A stretch of 37,446 bases of DNA, from the NCBI RefSeq assembly GCF_003726035.1, contig NZ_QICD01000023.1:1-37446 (forward strand), given 5' to 3'. The notes under the pieces are model-generated. The model was not told the origin of the DNA, did not search any database, and saw nothing but the letters and a program-made list of their open reading frames with translations. Of this stretch, positions 8,379 to 15,393 are shown one piece after another; positions within the stretch are counted from its first letter, which is position 1, and every line of letters starts with the position of its first letter. This stretch comes from Paraeggerthella hongkongensis (GTDB lineage: Bacteria > Actinomycetota > Coriobacteriia > Coriobacteriales > Eggerthellaceae). A program made the translations under genes and the position numbers.

Positions 8379-9827
8379 CTACTTCCCCTCCAGCTGCGGG
8401 ATGGGCGCGTCGTCGGCTTCGTCCAGGTTCCCGTCGTAGATGTAATGGCGCGTTTCGCGCGCCACCATGCCGGACAGCATGAGAACCACCACGATGTTGG
8501 GAATCGCCATGAGCGCATTGCCGATGTCGCTGACCAGCCACACCATATCGCCCACGCCGATCGCGCCCAAAAACGCCACGGCCACGTACACCACCTGGTA
8601 CGGACGGATGGCATAGCGCCCGAACAGGTACGTGATGCAGCGGCTGCCGTAGTACGACCAGCCCAGTATGGTGGTATAGCTGAAAGCAACCATGCCCAGC
8701 ACCAGAATAGGCGTGCCGATGTAGGGGATCTTCGAGAACGCCTCGCTTGCCAGCTGGGCGCCCGAGTACAACGTGGGGTTCGTCAAGATGTCCGAAGCGA
8801 TCTCCGGATGAGCCAGCATGGTAGACACCAAAACGATGCCGGTGAGCGCGCAGATGACGACCGTGGACCAGAACGTGCCGGTCATGGCCACAAGCGCCTG
8901 TTGCGCGGGGTTGCGCGTGGAGGCCGCCGCCGCGACGATGGGCGCGGAGCCCAGGCCGGACTCGTTGGAGAACAGGCCGCGCGCGCAGCCGAACTGCAAG
9001 GCGACCATGATGCCGCTGCCCACCGCGCCGCCGAACGCAGCCTTCGGCGTGAAGGCGCATTCCAAGATGAGGCCCAGGGCCTCGCCCAGAAGAGGGCCGT
9101 TCAAAACCAAGATGACGATGCAGCCGCCCGCATACGCCACGGCCATGAACGGAACCAGTTTCTCGCATACCCTGGAGATGGATTCCACGCCTCCGAAGAT
9201 GACCACCGAAACCAAGATGACGATGGCAACGCCGACCATCCATGCGGGAACCGGCGCGTTCGATGTGATGATGCCGGTCATGGCCGATGCCTGCACGGCC
9301 GAGCCGGTGCCGATGGCCGCGATGGCCGCGAACGCCGCGAACGCGATCGCGCCCAGCTTCGCCCACCACGGCGGACGGCCGCCGGGACCGGGATCAAGCT
9401 CGCCCTTGTCATTGCGACGGAACGCGCGCTCCCAAATGTACATGGCGCCGCCGAGCATGGCCCCGTTATGATCCTTCACGCGGTACTTCACCGCCGCGTA
9501 CACCTCGGCGTACTTGGTGGCGATGCCGAACACGCCCGTGATCCACATCCAGAACACGGCGCCCGGCCCTCCTGCCAGGATGGCCGTGGCCACGCCCACG
9601 ATGGATCCGGTGCCGATGGTGGCCGCCAGCGCCGTGGCCAGCGCGCCGAAATGGCTGATGTCGCCCTTGCCCTCGGGATCGGACGTAAGCGAGAGCTTGA
9701 TGGCCTGAGGCAGCTTGCGCTGAATGAAACCGGTTTTGACCGTGAAGAACAGATGCGATCCCAAAAGGAGCGCGATCATGACCGGTCCCCATACGAAGCT
9801 GTCGATGGTGTTGAGAATGTCAAACAT
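8379..9827 (-). CDS. Sodium:alanine (AGCS family) symporter, copy 2
   Basis: A 482-residue membrane protein of the same family as copy 1 and aligned with it almost throughout. Both share GSHLFxTxxTGFIQRKLP, an ATIGTG motif and ILAGGPGAV. The main difference is an insertion after the first quarter (RRNDKGELDPGPGGRPPWW versus EKDGKTPWY). The start ATG at 9827 has no clear ribosome site. TACAAT about 10 bases upstream could act as -10, so the message may be leaderless or nearly so. It was probably produced by tandem duplication; substrates may have diverged. Confidence 0.93.
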   Translation of the reverse strand: MFDILNTIDSFVWGPVMIALLLGSHLFFTVKTGFIQRKLPQAIKLSLTSDPEGKGDISHFGALATALAATIGTGSIVGVATAILAGGPGAVFWMWITGVFGIATKYAEVYAAVKYRVKDHNGAMLGGAMYIWERAFRRNDKGELDPGPGGRPPWWAKLGAIAFAAFAAIAAIGTGSAVQASAMTGIITSNAPVPAWMVGVAIVILVSVVIFGGVESISRVCEKLVPFMAVAYAGGCIVILVLNGPLLGEALGLILECAFTPKAAFGGAVGSGIMVALQFGCARGLFSNESGLGSAPIVAAAASTRNPAQQALVAMTGTFWSTVVICALTGIVLVSTMLAHPEIASDILTNPTLYSGAQLASEAFSKIPYIGTPILVLGMVAFSYTTILGWSYYGSRCITYLFGRYAIRPYQVVYVAVAFLGAIGVGDMVWLVSDIGNALMAIPNIVVVLMLSGMVARETRHYIYDGNLDEADDAPIPQLEGK

Positions 9828-9834
9828 AATTCGG

Positions 9835-9843
9835 GTATTGTAC
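9835..9843 (-). promoter_or_regulatory. Possible -10 element (TACAAT), near-leaderless symporter copy 2
   Basis: The reverse strand reads GGGTACAATACCCGAATT just before the ATG at 9827. Transcription starting 6-7 bases after TACAAT would begin within a few bases of the start codon. No AGGAG-like site is present. Leaderless messages are common in Actinobacteria; no -35 is obvious. Confidence 0.3.
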
Positions 9844-9894
9844 CCCGACGGGACCCCCTCGCGAAGAATTCCCGCCGGGTATCCACAAATTACA

Positions 9895-9945
9895 GCCTAG
9901 CGTGCGGAGCACCACGGCATCAACGCGGCGCTCCGCACGCTAGGC
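9895..9945. repeat. 16-bp perfect inverted repeat
   Basis: GCCTAGCGTGCGGAGC (9895-9910) is the exact reverse complement of 9930-9945, with a 19-base loop. Neither strand has a U-tract after it. It lies between the ATC-hydrolase-family gene and symporter copy 2, both reverse, so it may end or stabilise the upstream transcript. Confidence 0.8.
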
Positions 9946-9995
9946 CCATGAGACAGGCAGCTTGCTGGATCGTCTCAATCGCTGCCAACAAGCCC

Positions 9996-10496
9996 CTACC
10001 GATGATAGATCAGATGGCACACGTCGTCGCCTCGCGCGATGGTCTTCGGCAGATCCAGCTCGCAGCCGTACGCCTCCCCGATGCCGCGGTCGCCGCACAT
10101 GGCCCAATCGCACAGATTGGATATCTCCTCGTCGGTGCATCCCTGCTTTTGCCATGCCTTCACCAGCGGACAATAATGGAACTCCAGTTCGAAGCGATCG
10201 TCCTGCACGTCTTTGACGTCCATTTCGAACACCATTTGAGCCGGCTTGCCGAACAATCCCTTCTTGAGGCTTTTCAGGCTGTGCGTGCCGCCGCCCTTGG
10301 CCACCAGTTCCGCGCCCTGGAACAAGCCGCAACGCTTCACGGCGGCCGGAGCGAACGCCGCCGGATCGGCTCCCGCCTTCGCGGCCTCGTCCGTGAGCAG
10401 ATACAGCCAGAGCGCCCGGTGCTCGAGCAGCTCCCGAATAGCCTTCACCAGCGGGTTCTTTACCCTCGGTTCGTTCACGATCCTGCTCTGCCCCAT
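9996..10496 (-). CDS. L-2-amino-thiazoline-4-carboxylic acid hydrolase family protein
   Basis: A 166-residue protein resembling the ATC hydrolase family. The founding member hydrolyses L-2-aminothiazoline-4-carboxylate on the way to cysteine in Pseudomonas; most relatives are uncharacterised. Family-like parts are EFHYCPLVKAWQKQGCTDEE, then the segment with CDWAMCGDRG and GCELDLPKTIARGDDVCHL near the C-terminus, with several conserved cysteines. It has no signal peptide. The ATG at 10496 is preceded by AAGGGGGAG. It is a single-gene unit with its own promoter at 10546-10575. The true substrate is unproven. Confidence 0.75.
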   Translation of the reverse strand: MGQSRIVNEPRVKNPLVKAIRELLEHRALWLYLLTDEAAKAGADPAAFAPAAVKRCGLFQGAELVAKGGGTHSLKSLKKGLFGKPAQMVFEMDVKDVQDDRFELEFHYCPLVKAWQKQGCTDEEISNLCDWAMCGDRGIGEAYGCELDLPKTIARGDDVCHLIYHR

Positions 10497-10545
10497 GCGC
10501 TCCCCCTTGTTGTCCACGGCGCGCTCCGCGCCTTCGCATGCGAGC

Positions 10546-10575
10546 ATTATACGGGAGCATGTCGTCAGCAGGCAA
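10546..10575 (-). promoter_or_regulatory. Promoter of the ATC-hydrolase-family gene
   Basis: On the reverse strand TTGCCT (10575-10570) is followed after 18 bases by a perfect TATAAT (10551-10546). Predicted start near 10539, 43 bases before the ATG. Confidence 0.55.
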
Positions 10576-10612
10576 AAAGACGGCCCGGCAGCAGGCCAAC
10601 CCGTTCCGCTGC

Positions 10613-10672
10613 GCATTGTCGCCCGAAACGTACGGTTTTTCGGCGAAAACCGTACGTTTCGGGCGACAATGC
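10613..10672. repeat. 27-bp perfect inverted repeat (6-base loop)
   Basis: Positions 10613-10639 are the exact reverse complement of 10646-10672. The loop is TCGGCG, and the core of each arm contains GCCCGAAACGTACGG. The arms are longer than any terminator in the window, and both strands lack a following U-tract. It lies upstream of both divergent promoters (ATC hydrolase and riboflavin operon). Confidence 0.9.
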
Positions 10673-10696
10673 ATTCACGGAACCGCTTTCGATCCC

Positions 10697-10759
10697 GTCC
10701 AGCGTCCAGCGCCCGACACCCAACATCCAGCACCCGACATCACAATGCCCAATGCCACA
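10697..10759 (+). repeat. Degenerate heptanucleotide tandem repeat, nine units
   Basis: Nine 7-base units run in phase: GTCCAGC twice, then GCCCGAC, ACCCAAC, ATCCAGC, ACCCGAC, ATCACAA, TGCCCAA and TGCCACA. The first six fit NYCCRRC; the last three are decayed. It sits just upstream of the riboflavin operon promoter and 24 bases after the large hairpin. Confidence 0.7.
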
Positions 10760-10794
10760 AAAACGCGCTCTTGTCCGCATTCCCGAAGAAACGC

Positions 10795-10823
10795 TTGCCA
10801 CGAATCAAGAGGGTGGTTACAAT
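10795..10823 (+). promoter_or_regulatory. Promoter of the riboflavin transport operon
   Basis: TTGCCA (10795-10800), a 17-base spacer, then TACAAT (10818-10823). Transcription should begin near 10830, immediately before the riboswitch. Confidence 0.7.
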
Positions 10824-10836
10824 GTGCGCCATGGAT

Positions 10837-10997
10837 TCTGTTTCAGGGCGAGGTGCAATTCCTCACTGGCGGTAATTCGGCCCGCAACCCGTGTTGCAAC
10901 AAGCCGAGAGTCCGCGACCCCGCGAGGCGCCATGCTTCGCAGGCTGATTCCGGTGAGATCCCGGGACCAACGGTATAGTCCGGATGGAAGAGGCAGA
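10837..10997 (+). ncRNA. FMN riboswitch (RFN element)
   Basis: Conserved RFN blocks appear in order: CAGGGCGAGGTGCAATTCC, CACTGGCGGTAA, GGCCCGC, CCGCGAG, GATTCCGGTGAGATCC and ACGGTATAGTCCGGATGGAAG. The closing helix P1 pairs TCTGTTTC (10837-10844) with GAGGCAGA (10990-10997). The element senses flavin mononucleotide. It is followed by an intrinsic terminator at 11044 and then ribU, so FMN should lower expression of riboflavin uptake by premature termination. Confidence 0.95.
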
Positions 10998-11043
10998 GAT
11001 CCGCGACAAAGCGCATAGGCGCTTTGCATCTGCGGACCCCAAG

Positions 11044-11085
11044 AAGCCTGTATGGAAGGAATTCATACGGGCTTGTTTTCTTTTT
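11044..11085 (+). terminator. Riboswitch-controlled terminator
   Basis: AAGCCTGTATG (11044-11054) pairs with CATACGGGCTT (11064-11074) with one G-U pair, followed by GTTTTCTTTTT. A competing hairpin (AAAGCGC/GCGCTTT) lies between it and the aptamer at about 11008-11025. It forms the expression platform of the FMN riboswitch. Confidence 0.9.
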
Positions 11086-11137
11086 AGGCCGGAAAACCTG
11101 ACCCGCACGCAAGCGGCCTGGAAAGAAAGGGGTTGCC

Positions 11138-11734
11138 ATGGCAGCCAACAACAAGGACGCTCACGCGCCCGCATTCACCAACACGAACAAGTGGGAAACC
11201 CGCCAGCTGGTCACGATGGCCTTGCTGTGCGCCATCGGCGTGCTGCTTTCGTTCGTCGAATTCCCGCTGCTGCCCGGCGTGACCTGGTTGAAGTACGACG
11301 CCTCCGCCATGCCGGCCATGGTATGCGGATTCGCGTTCGGACCCGCGGCGGGACTGGCGGTCGGCATCGTGGGAGCCGTGATCCACGGCATCCTGTTCGC
11401 CGACTTCTCCGGCGCGCTCATGAACATCCTCGTGGTCACGGGCTTCATCCTGCCGGCCGCCTTGGTCTACCGCAAGACGCGTTCGTTCAAGGGCGGCGTG
11501 CTGGGCCTGGTCCTCTCCGTCATTGCGGCAACGCTCATGGCCATCGTCGGCAACCTGATCATCACGCCGGCGTGGCTCGGCGTTCCGCTTGATGCGGTCG
11601 TCGCCATGATCATCCCCATCCTTACCCCGTTCAACTTGGTGAAAGGCGCGCTCAACGCCGTTTTGACCCTCATCGTGTACAAAAGCATCTCCAACCTGAT
11701 CACTCCGAAGAAAAAGCAGGTGAAGGGGCGCTAA
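11138..11734 (+). CDS. ribU: Riboflavin ECF transporter, S component RibU
   Basis: A 198-residue membrane protein with about six hydrophobic segments. The RibU-type signature is VEFPLLPGVTWLKYDASAMP followed by a GFAFGPAAG loop. It binds riboflavin and docks on the ecfA/ecfT energising module encoded just downstream. The FMN riboswitch before it supports riboflavin as the ligand independently of similarity. The ATG at 11138 has AAAGGGG upstream. An N-terminal tail of about 20 polar residues precedes the first membrane span. Confidence 0.93.
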   Translation: MAANNKDAHAPAFTNTNKWETRQLVTMALLCAIGVLLSFVEFPLLPGVTWLKYDASAMPAMVCGFAFGPAAGLAVGIVGAVIHGILFADFSGALMNILVVTGFILPAALVYRKTRSFKGGVLGLVLSVIAATLMAIVGNLIITPAWLGVPLDAVVAMIIPILTPFNLVKGALNAVLTLIVYKSISNLITPKKKQVKGR

Positions 11735-11769
11735 ATCCCTCTGTCTCCTGATCTTTTCAGCAGACCAGC

Positions 11770-11800
11770 CGTAGGCGGCCGCAAGTTCCGACCGCCTACG
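11770..11800 (+). repeat. 9-bp inverted repeat between ribU and ecfA1
   Basis: CGTAGGCGG (11770-11778) pairs with CCGCCTACG (11792-11800) around a 13-base loop; no U-tract follows. It may shield the 3' end of ribU mRNA or set the ratio of S component to ATPases. Confidence 0.4.
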
Positions 11801-11876
11801 AGCTCAAGCCGAAGCACGGAAAAGAGCGCCTCCCCGCAACCGCACTCGCAACAAAAGGAAAGAAGGACCGCTGCTT

Positions 11877-12698
11877 ATGATCGAGTTCTCCAAGGTGGGA
11901 TTCACGTACGACGGAGAGGCGTTCGTGCTCGACGGCGTGGACGCGCGCATTCAACAAGGCGAGTTCGTGTGCGTTCTCGGCGGAAACGGGTCGGGCAAAT
12001 CGACGCTCGCCAAGCACGTGAACGCGCTTCTAACTCCCGACGAGGGCTGCGTCACCGTGCTCGGCCGCGACACGCGCGACGAGCACGCAACGTATTTCAT
12101 CCGAAGCAACGCAGGCATGGTGTTCCAGAACCCCGACGATCAGCTGGTTGCCAGCCTCATCGAAAACGACGTGGCATTCGGGCCGGAAAACCTGGGCGTG
12201 CCCACCGAAGAGCTGCGCCAGCGCGTAGCGGACGCGCTGGCGGATGCAGGCCTGCAGGGCTACGACAAGCGCGAAACCGCAGCACTGTCGGGCGGACAGA
12301 AGCAGCGCGTAGCCATCGCAGGCGTCTTGGCCATGGAGCCGGATATCCTCGTGCTCGACGAGGCGACGGCCATGTTAGATCCGCGCGGGCGCAAGGGCCT
12401 TATGCGCGTGTGCCACGAACTCCATGACCGCGGCATGACCATCGTCATGATCACGCATTTCATGGAGGAAGCGGCTCAGGCGGATCGCGTCATCGTATTG
12501 GAGAACGGCCGTGTCGCCTGCGACGGAACCCCTCAAGAAGTGCTCGTGCGAGCAGATCTGCTGGAAAGCCTGAACCTCGACGTACCGTTTGCGGCCGCGC
12601 TTTCGCTTGCGCTCAAGCAACGCGGCGTTCCCGTAGGCATGCATGTTGAAACCGAAGCCTTGAAGGAGGAGCTATGCGCATTGCTTTCGAAGGCGTAA
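11877..12698 (+). CDS. ecfA1: Energy-coupling factor transporter ATPase EcfA1
   Basis: A 273-residue ABC-type ATPase. The Walker A motif is GGNGSGKST (35-43), the Q-loop region VFQNPDDQLVA (82-92), the signature LSGGQKQR (137-144) and Walker B ILVLDEATAMLD (157-168). The QNPDDQ and FGPENLGVP segments are typical of ECF ATPases. It pairs with EcfA2 to power riboflavin import through RibU and EcfT. The start ATG has AAAGGAAAGAAGG upstream. The 3' end overlaps ecfA2 by 25 bases. Confidence 0.93.
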   Translation: MIEFSKVGFTYDGEAFVLDGVDARIQQGEFVCVLGGNGSGKSTLAKHVNALLTPDEGCVTVLGRDTRDEHATYFIRSNAGMVFQNPDDQLVASLIENDVAFGPENLGVPTEELRQRVADALADAGLQGYDKRETAALSGGQKQRVAIAGVLAMEPDILVLDEATAMLDPRGRKGLMRVCHELHDRGMTIVMITHFMEEAAQADRVIVLENGRVACDGTPQEVLVRADLLESLNLDVPFAAALSLALKQRGVPVGMHVETEALKEELCALLSKA

Positions 12699-13639
12699 GC
12701 TACTCGTATTCCGACCCCGACCGTCAAGAAAAGCGCAAGCGTCGCCTGAAGAAGCGCCGGGAAGCCGGCGTGATAGAAGAGGCGCCCTCGCTTGAAACCC
12801 ACGGCAAAGCCGCCTGGGGAACAGATCCCAATGCCGTATGGGCGCTTCACGACATCAATTTCTCTCTGGAAAACGGAGAGTTCCTTGGCGTGGCCGGCCA
12901 CACCGGAAGCGGAAAGAGCACGCTCATCCAACATATGAACGGGCTGGTCAGCCCCACGCGCGGACGCGTGCTCCTTGATGGGAAAAACTTGGCCGACAAG
13001 CGAGAGGCGCAGGCGTGCCGCGGCAAGGTAGGCCTGGTGTTCCAGTATCCCGAGCATCAGCTGTTCGCAGCCACCGTCAACGAAGACGTAGCGTTCGGAC
13101 CGCGGAACCTGGGCGTGCCCGACGAAGAGGTGCAGACGCGCGTGCGCACCGCTCTGGAGAGCGTGCGTTTGGACCCGGACGTCGTGGGAGATAAAAGTCC
13201 CTTCGAGCTTTCCGGAGGACAGCAACGACGCGTGGCGTTCGCCGGGGTTCTGGCCATGGAGCCGCAAGTGCTGGTGCTCGACGAGCCGGTCGCAGGACTC
13301 GACCCCGTAGCGCGCGAGGAGTTTCTCGCCCTCATAAGCGAGCTGCACGCCGGAGGGCTCACCGTTGTGATGGTATCGCACAACATGGACGACCTAGCCC
13401 GTTTCTCCGATCGAATTCTCGTACTGAACGAGGGAAGGCAGTTTGCCCTGGGCACGCCAGCCGAGGTATTCGCGCAAGGCGACGAGCTGCGCGCCATCGG
13501 ACTGGACGCCCCGGCCCCGCACAAGCTTGCAGCCGAACTGCACTCGCTGGGCCTTGACCTGCCCCGCCAGCTGTACGACGTGGAATCGCTTGCCGACGAT
13601 CTGGCGGCGCTGTACAAGGCGGAGGCCCGTCATGCCTGA
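12674..13639 (+). CDS. ecfA2: Energy-coupling factor transporter ATPase EcfA2
   Basis: A 321-residue ABC ATPase. The motifs are Walker A GHTGSGKST (75-83), VFQYPEHQLFA, LSGGQQRR and Walker B VLVLDEPVAGLD. It forms the heterodimer with EcfA1. A basic/acidic insertion of about 40 residues (14-53, rich in RKRRLKKRRE then EEAPS) separates the first strand from the rest of the nucleotide-binding core. That makes it longer than the usual length of about 285. The ATG at 12674 lies inside ecfA1 with GAAGGAGGAG before it, suggesting translational coupling. Confidence 0.92.
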   Translation: MRIAFEGVSYSYSDPDRQEKRKRRLKKRREAGVIEEAPSLETHGKAAWGTDPNAVWALHDINFSLENGEFLGVAGHTGSGKSTLIQHMNGLVSPTRGRVLLDGKNLADKREAQACRGKVGLVFQYPEHQLFAATVNEDVAFGPRNLGVPDEEVQTRVRTALESVRLDPDVVGDKSPFELSGGQQRRVAFAGVLAMEPQVLVLDEPVAGLDPVAREEFLALISELHAGGLTVVMVSHNMDDLARFSDRILVLNEGRQFALGTPAEVFAQGDELRAIGLDAPAPHKLAAELHSLGLDLPRQLYDVESLADDLAALYKAEARHA

Positions 13640-14432
13640 CATCGCGGTCATCGGACGCTACTGGCCGGGGACAAGCCCTGTTCACCGCATGGACCCGCGC
13701 GCCAAGCTGCTGCTGTCGCTTGCGCTCATGGCGGTGGTATTCGTTGCGAACGTAGGGAACTTCTGGGGACTTGCCGTATGCGCCGCATTCGTGTTCGGGT
13801 TCTTCGCGCTGGCGGGCATTCCGCTTCGATCGGCGTTCAAATCCATCGCGCCGCTAGCGTTCATCGTGGTCATCACCGCACTGCTGAACGTGTTCTTCGT
13901 GCAGGGCGGGCAGGTGCTGTTCGAGTGGTGGATCTTCCGCATCAGCGAAGCCGGCATCTGGCAGGCTGCGTTCATCGCGTGCCGGCTCCTCTTGCTGCTA
14001 CTGGGCATGAGCCTTCTTACGCTAACCACGACCACGCTCGACATCACCGACGCGTTCGAATACCTGCTTCGCCCCTTTGCGCGCATCGGAGTACCGGCCC
14101 ACGAGCTTTCCATGATGATGGGCATTGCGCTTCGATTCCTGCCGCAGTTCACTTTCGAACTGCAAACCGTCTACCGCGCGCAGATCAGCCGCGGGGCAAC
14201 GTTTTCCAAAGGGAAGGTTCGCATGCTGGCGTCCCTTATGGTTCCCTTGTTCACCAGCGCATTTCGCCATGCGGAAACGCTTTCCTCGGGCATGGATGCA
14301 CGCTGCTACCACGGGGGGACCGGGCGGACGCGGCTGCATCCGCTTGCATACTCGCAGCTTGACGCACGAGGCACGGGGGTAATCCTGCTCATGCTGGCGT
14401 GCGTCGTTGCAACCAATATCATACCGAGCTAG
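13632..14432 (+). CDS. ecfT: ECF transporter transmembrane component EcfT
   Basis: A 266-residue membrane protein with about five to six spans. It couples the two ATPases to the S component. PVHRMDPRAKLL near the N-terminus and the cytoplasmic coupling segments SRGATF and MDARCYHGG are in the expected places; canonical members have Ala-Arg-Gly there, here SRG and DARC. The ATG overlaps the last codons of ecfA2 by 8 bases, with AAGGCGGAGG upstream. It ends the transporter operon. Because A, A' and T sit with a riboswitch-controlled ribU, the module may be dedicated to riboflavin, although ECF modules are often shared. Confidence 0.92.
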   Translation: MPDIAVIGRYWPGTSPVHRMDPRAKLLLSLALMAVVFVANVGNFWGLAVCAAFVFGFFALAGIPLRSAFKSIAPLAFIVVITALLNVFFVQGGQVLFEWWIFRISEAGIWQAAFIACRLLLLLLGMSLLTLTTTTLDITDAFEYLLRPFARIGVPAHELSMMMGIALRFLPQFTFELQTVYRAQISRGATFSKGKVRMLASLMVPLFTSAFRHAETLSSGMDARCYHGGTGRTRLHPLAYSQLDARGTGVILLMLACVVATNIIPS

Positions 14433-14472
14433 CCGAACTAGAAACGTCTCCCACTGAAGAGAGGAACATCCC

Positions 14473-14886
14473 ATGAACGGAAACGAAACCATCGTCGACT
14501 ACCTAACGAGCGTGCCCGCCTGGTATCTTGCCACATGCGACGGCGACCAGCCGCACGTGCGGCCCTTCAGCTTCGCCGCCATCCAGGACGACCGCATCTG
14601 GTTTTGCACGGCAACCACCAAAGACGTATACCGAGAGCTGAAAGCCAATCCGAAGTTCGAACTGAGCGCCTGGAAACCGGGAAGCGGCTGGGTCATCATG
14701 CGCGGACAAGCCGATCTGGAAGACCGCGCAAACAATGAGGTGCGGCGTGCCGGATTCGAGCACATGACCGGGCTCGGCGAAAGCTACGACGGACCCGAAG
14801 ACGAGACGCTCACGTTCTTCACCGTGACGAACCCCGAAGCATGGGTGTGCGATATCGACGGCAGCTGGAATCCCGTCGAGTTCTAA
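14473..14886 (+). CDS. Pyridoxamine 5'-phosphate oxidase-like flavin-binding protein
   Basis: A 137-residue single-domain split-barrel protein. PAWYLATCDGDQPHVRPFSF and the following IWFCTATTKDVYREL segment are typical of PNPOx-like FMN- or F420-binding proteins. It is too short for genuine pyridoxamine phosphate oxidase. The ATG has AGAGAGGAA upstream. It lies 40 bases after ecfT and may be cotranscribed with the riboflavin transporter, which would fit an FMN-dependent reductase. The substrate is unknown. Confidence 0.85.
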   Translation: MNGNETIVDYLTSVPAWYLATCDGDQPHVRPFSFAAIQDDRIWFCTATTKDVYRELKANPKFELSAWKPGSGWVIMRGQADLEDRANNEVRRAGFEHMTGLGESYDGPEDETLTFFTVTNPEAWVCDIDGSWNPVEF

Positions 14887-14901
14887 GCTCGGCAGCGCAA
14901 A

Positions 14902-14964
14902 CGAAAGCGGCGCAACACGCGCGGCGGCGACCGGAAGCCCACCCGCCATACCGCGCCGCTTTCG
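14902..14964 (+). terminator. Long stem-loop after the PNPOx-like gene (U-less)
   Basis: CGAAAGCGGCGC (14902-14913) pairs perfectly with GCGCCGCTTTCG (14953-14964). Flanking GCAGC/GCTGC extends the helix with mismatches. The 39-base loop is itself GC-rich. No U-run follows, so its role as terminator is inferred from position. Confidence 0.4.
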
Positions 14965-15160
14965 CGCTTGCTGCGCGAATATGCCGGAGATGCATCTCTC
15001 CTTGCGTTTTTGGTGAAGTATTCCGTACGCCGAAGGAAGGCTAGCGCTGGATGAAACGAAAGTCGTACACTGTAGTTCACGACCCGTCAATGGAATGGAG
15101 TGTTGCGAGGTCAGAGTATAAAAAGCCCCGCTCCCCCGCTAGAGCAAGAGGTTGAGAACA

Positions 15161-15355
15161 ATGGATGTAAACGACTACGATGCGCTCATGGAAGCCATCA
15201 AGGGCAGCGCTTCGAAGATCTTCGAGCTTGCAAACACGGAAGAGGAAGTCTGCCGTCTAGAAAAAGCCATCCACCATGAAGTGATGTATCTTGCGGCCAT
15301 CGCGCAATCCGACCGCATCAAGCCACCGCAAGGATGGGATCTGCTCGGACGCTAA
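15161..15355 (+). CDS. Small hypothetical acidic protein, 64 residues
   Basis: I do not recognise this gene. The protein starts MDVNDYDALMEAIKGSASKI and looks helical: a charged N-terminal helix (TEEEVCRLEKAIHHEV), then AAIAQSDRIKPPQGWDLLGR. It has no signal or membrane segment. The ATG at 15161 has AAGAGG upstream; an in-frame TTG at 15152 is less likely. A -10-like TATAAA at 15117-15122 precedes it and a strong terminator follows four bases after the stop, so it is a genuine single-gene transcription unit rather than a chance frame. Confidence 0.75.
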   Translation: MDVNDYDALMEAIKGSASKIFELANTEEEVCRLEKAIHHEVMYLAAIAQSDRIKPPQGWDLLGR

Positions 15356-15358
15356 ACG

Positions 15359-15390
15359 ACGGCGCGGGGATTGCTCCCCGCGCCGTTTTT
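15359..15390 (+). terminator. Intrinsic terminator of the 64-residue gene
   Basis: ACGGCGCGGGG (15359-15369), loop ATTGCT, CCCCGCGCCGT (15376-15386), then a run of U. It lies between convergent genes; the reverse-strand tail is U-poor. Confidence 0.93.
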
Positions 15391-15393
15391 ACC

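Noticed and set aside
10660-10860. Open frames over the heptamer array giving Pro/Gln/His-rich peptides
   Set aside because: These are translations of the 7-base tandem repeat, not a gene.
8136-11018. 960-codon forward open frame across the symporter and ATC-hydrolase region
   Set aside because: It is antisense to recognised proteins, runs through the FMN riboswitch and has no ribosome site.
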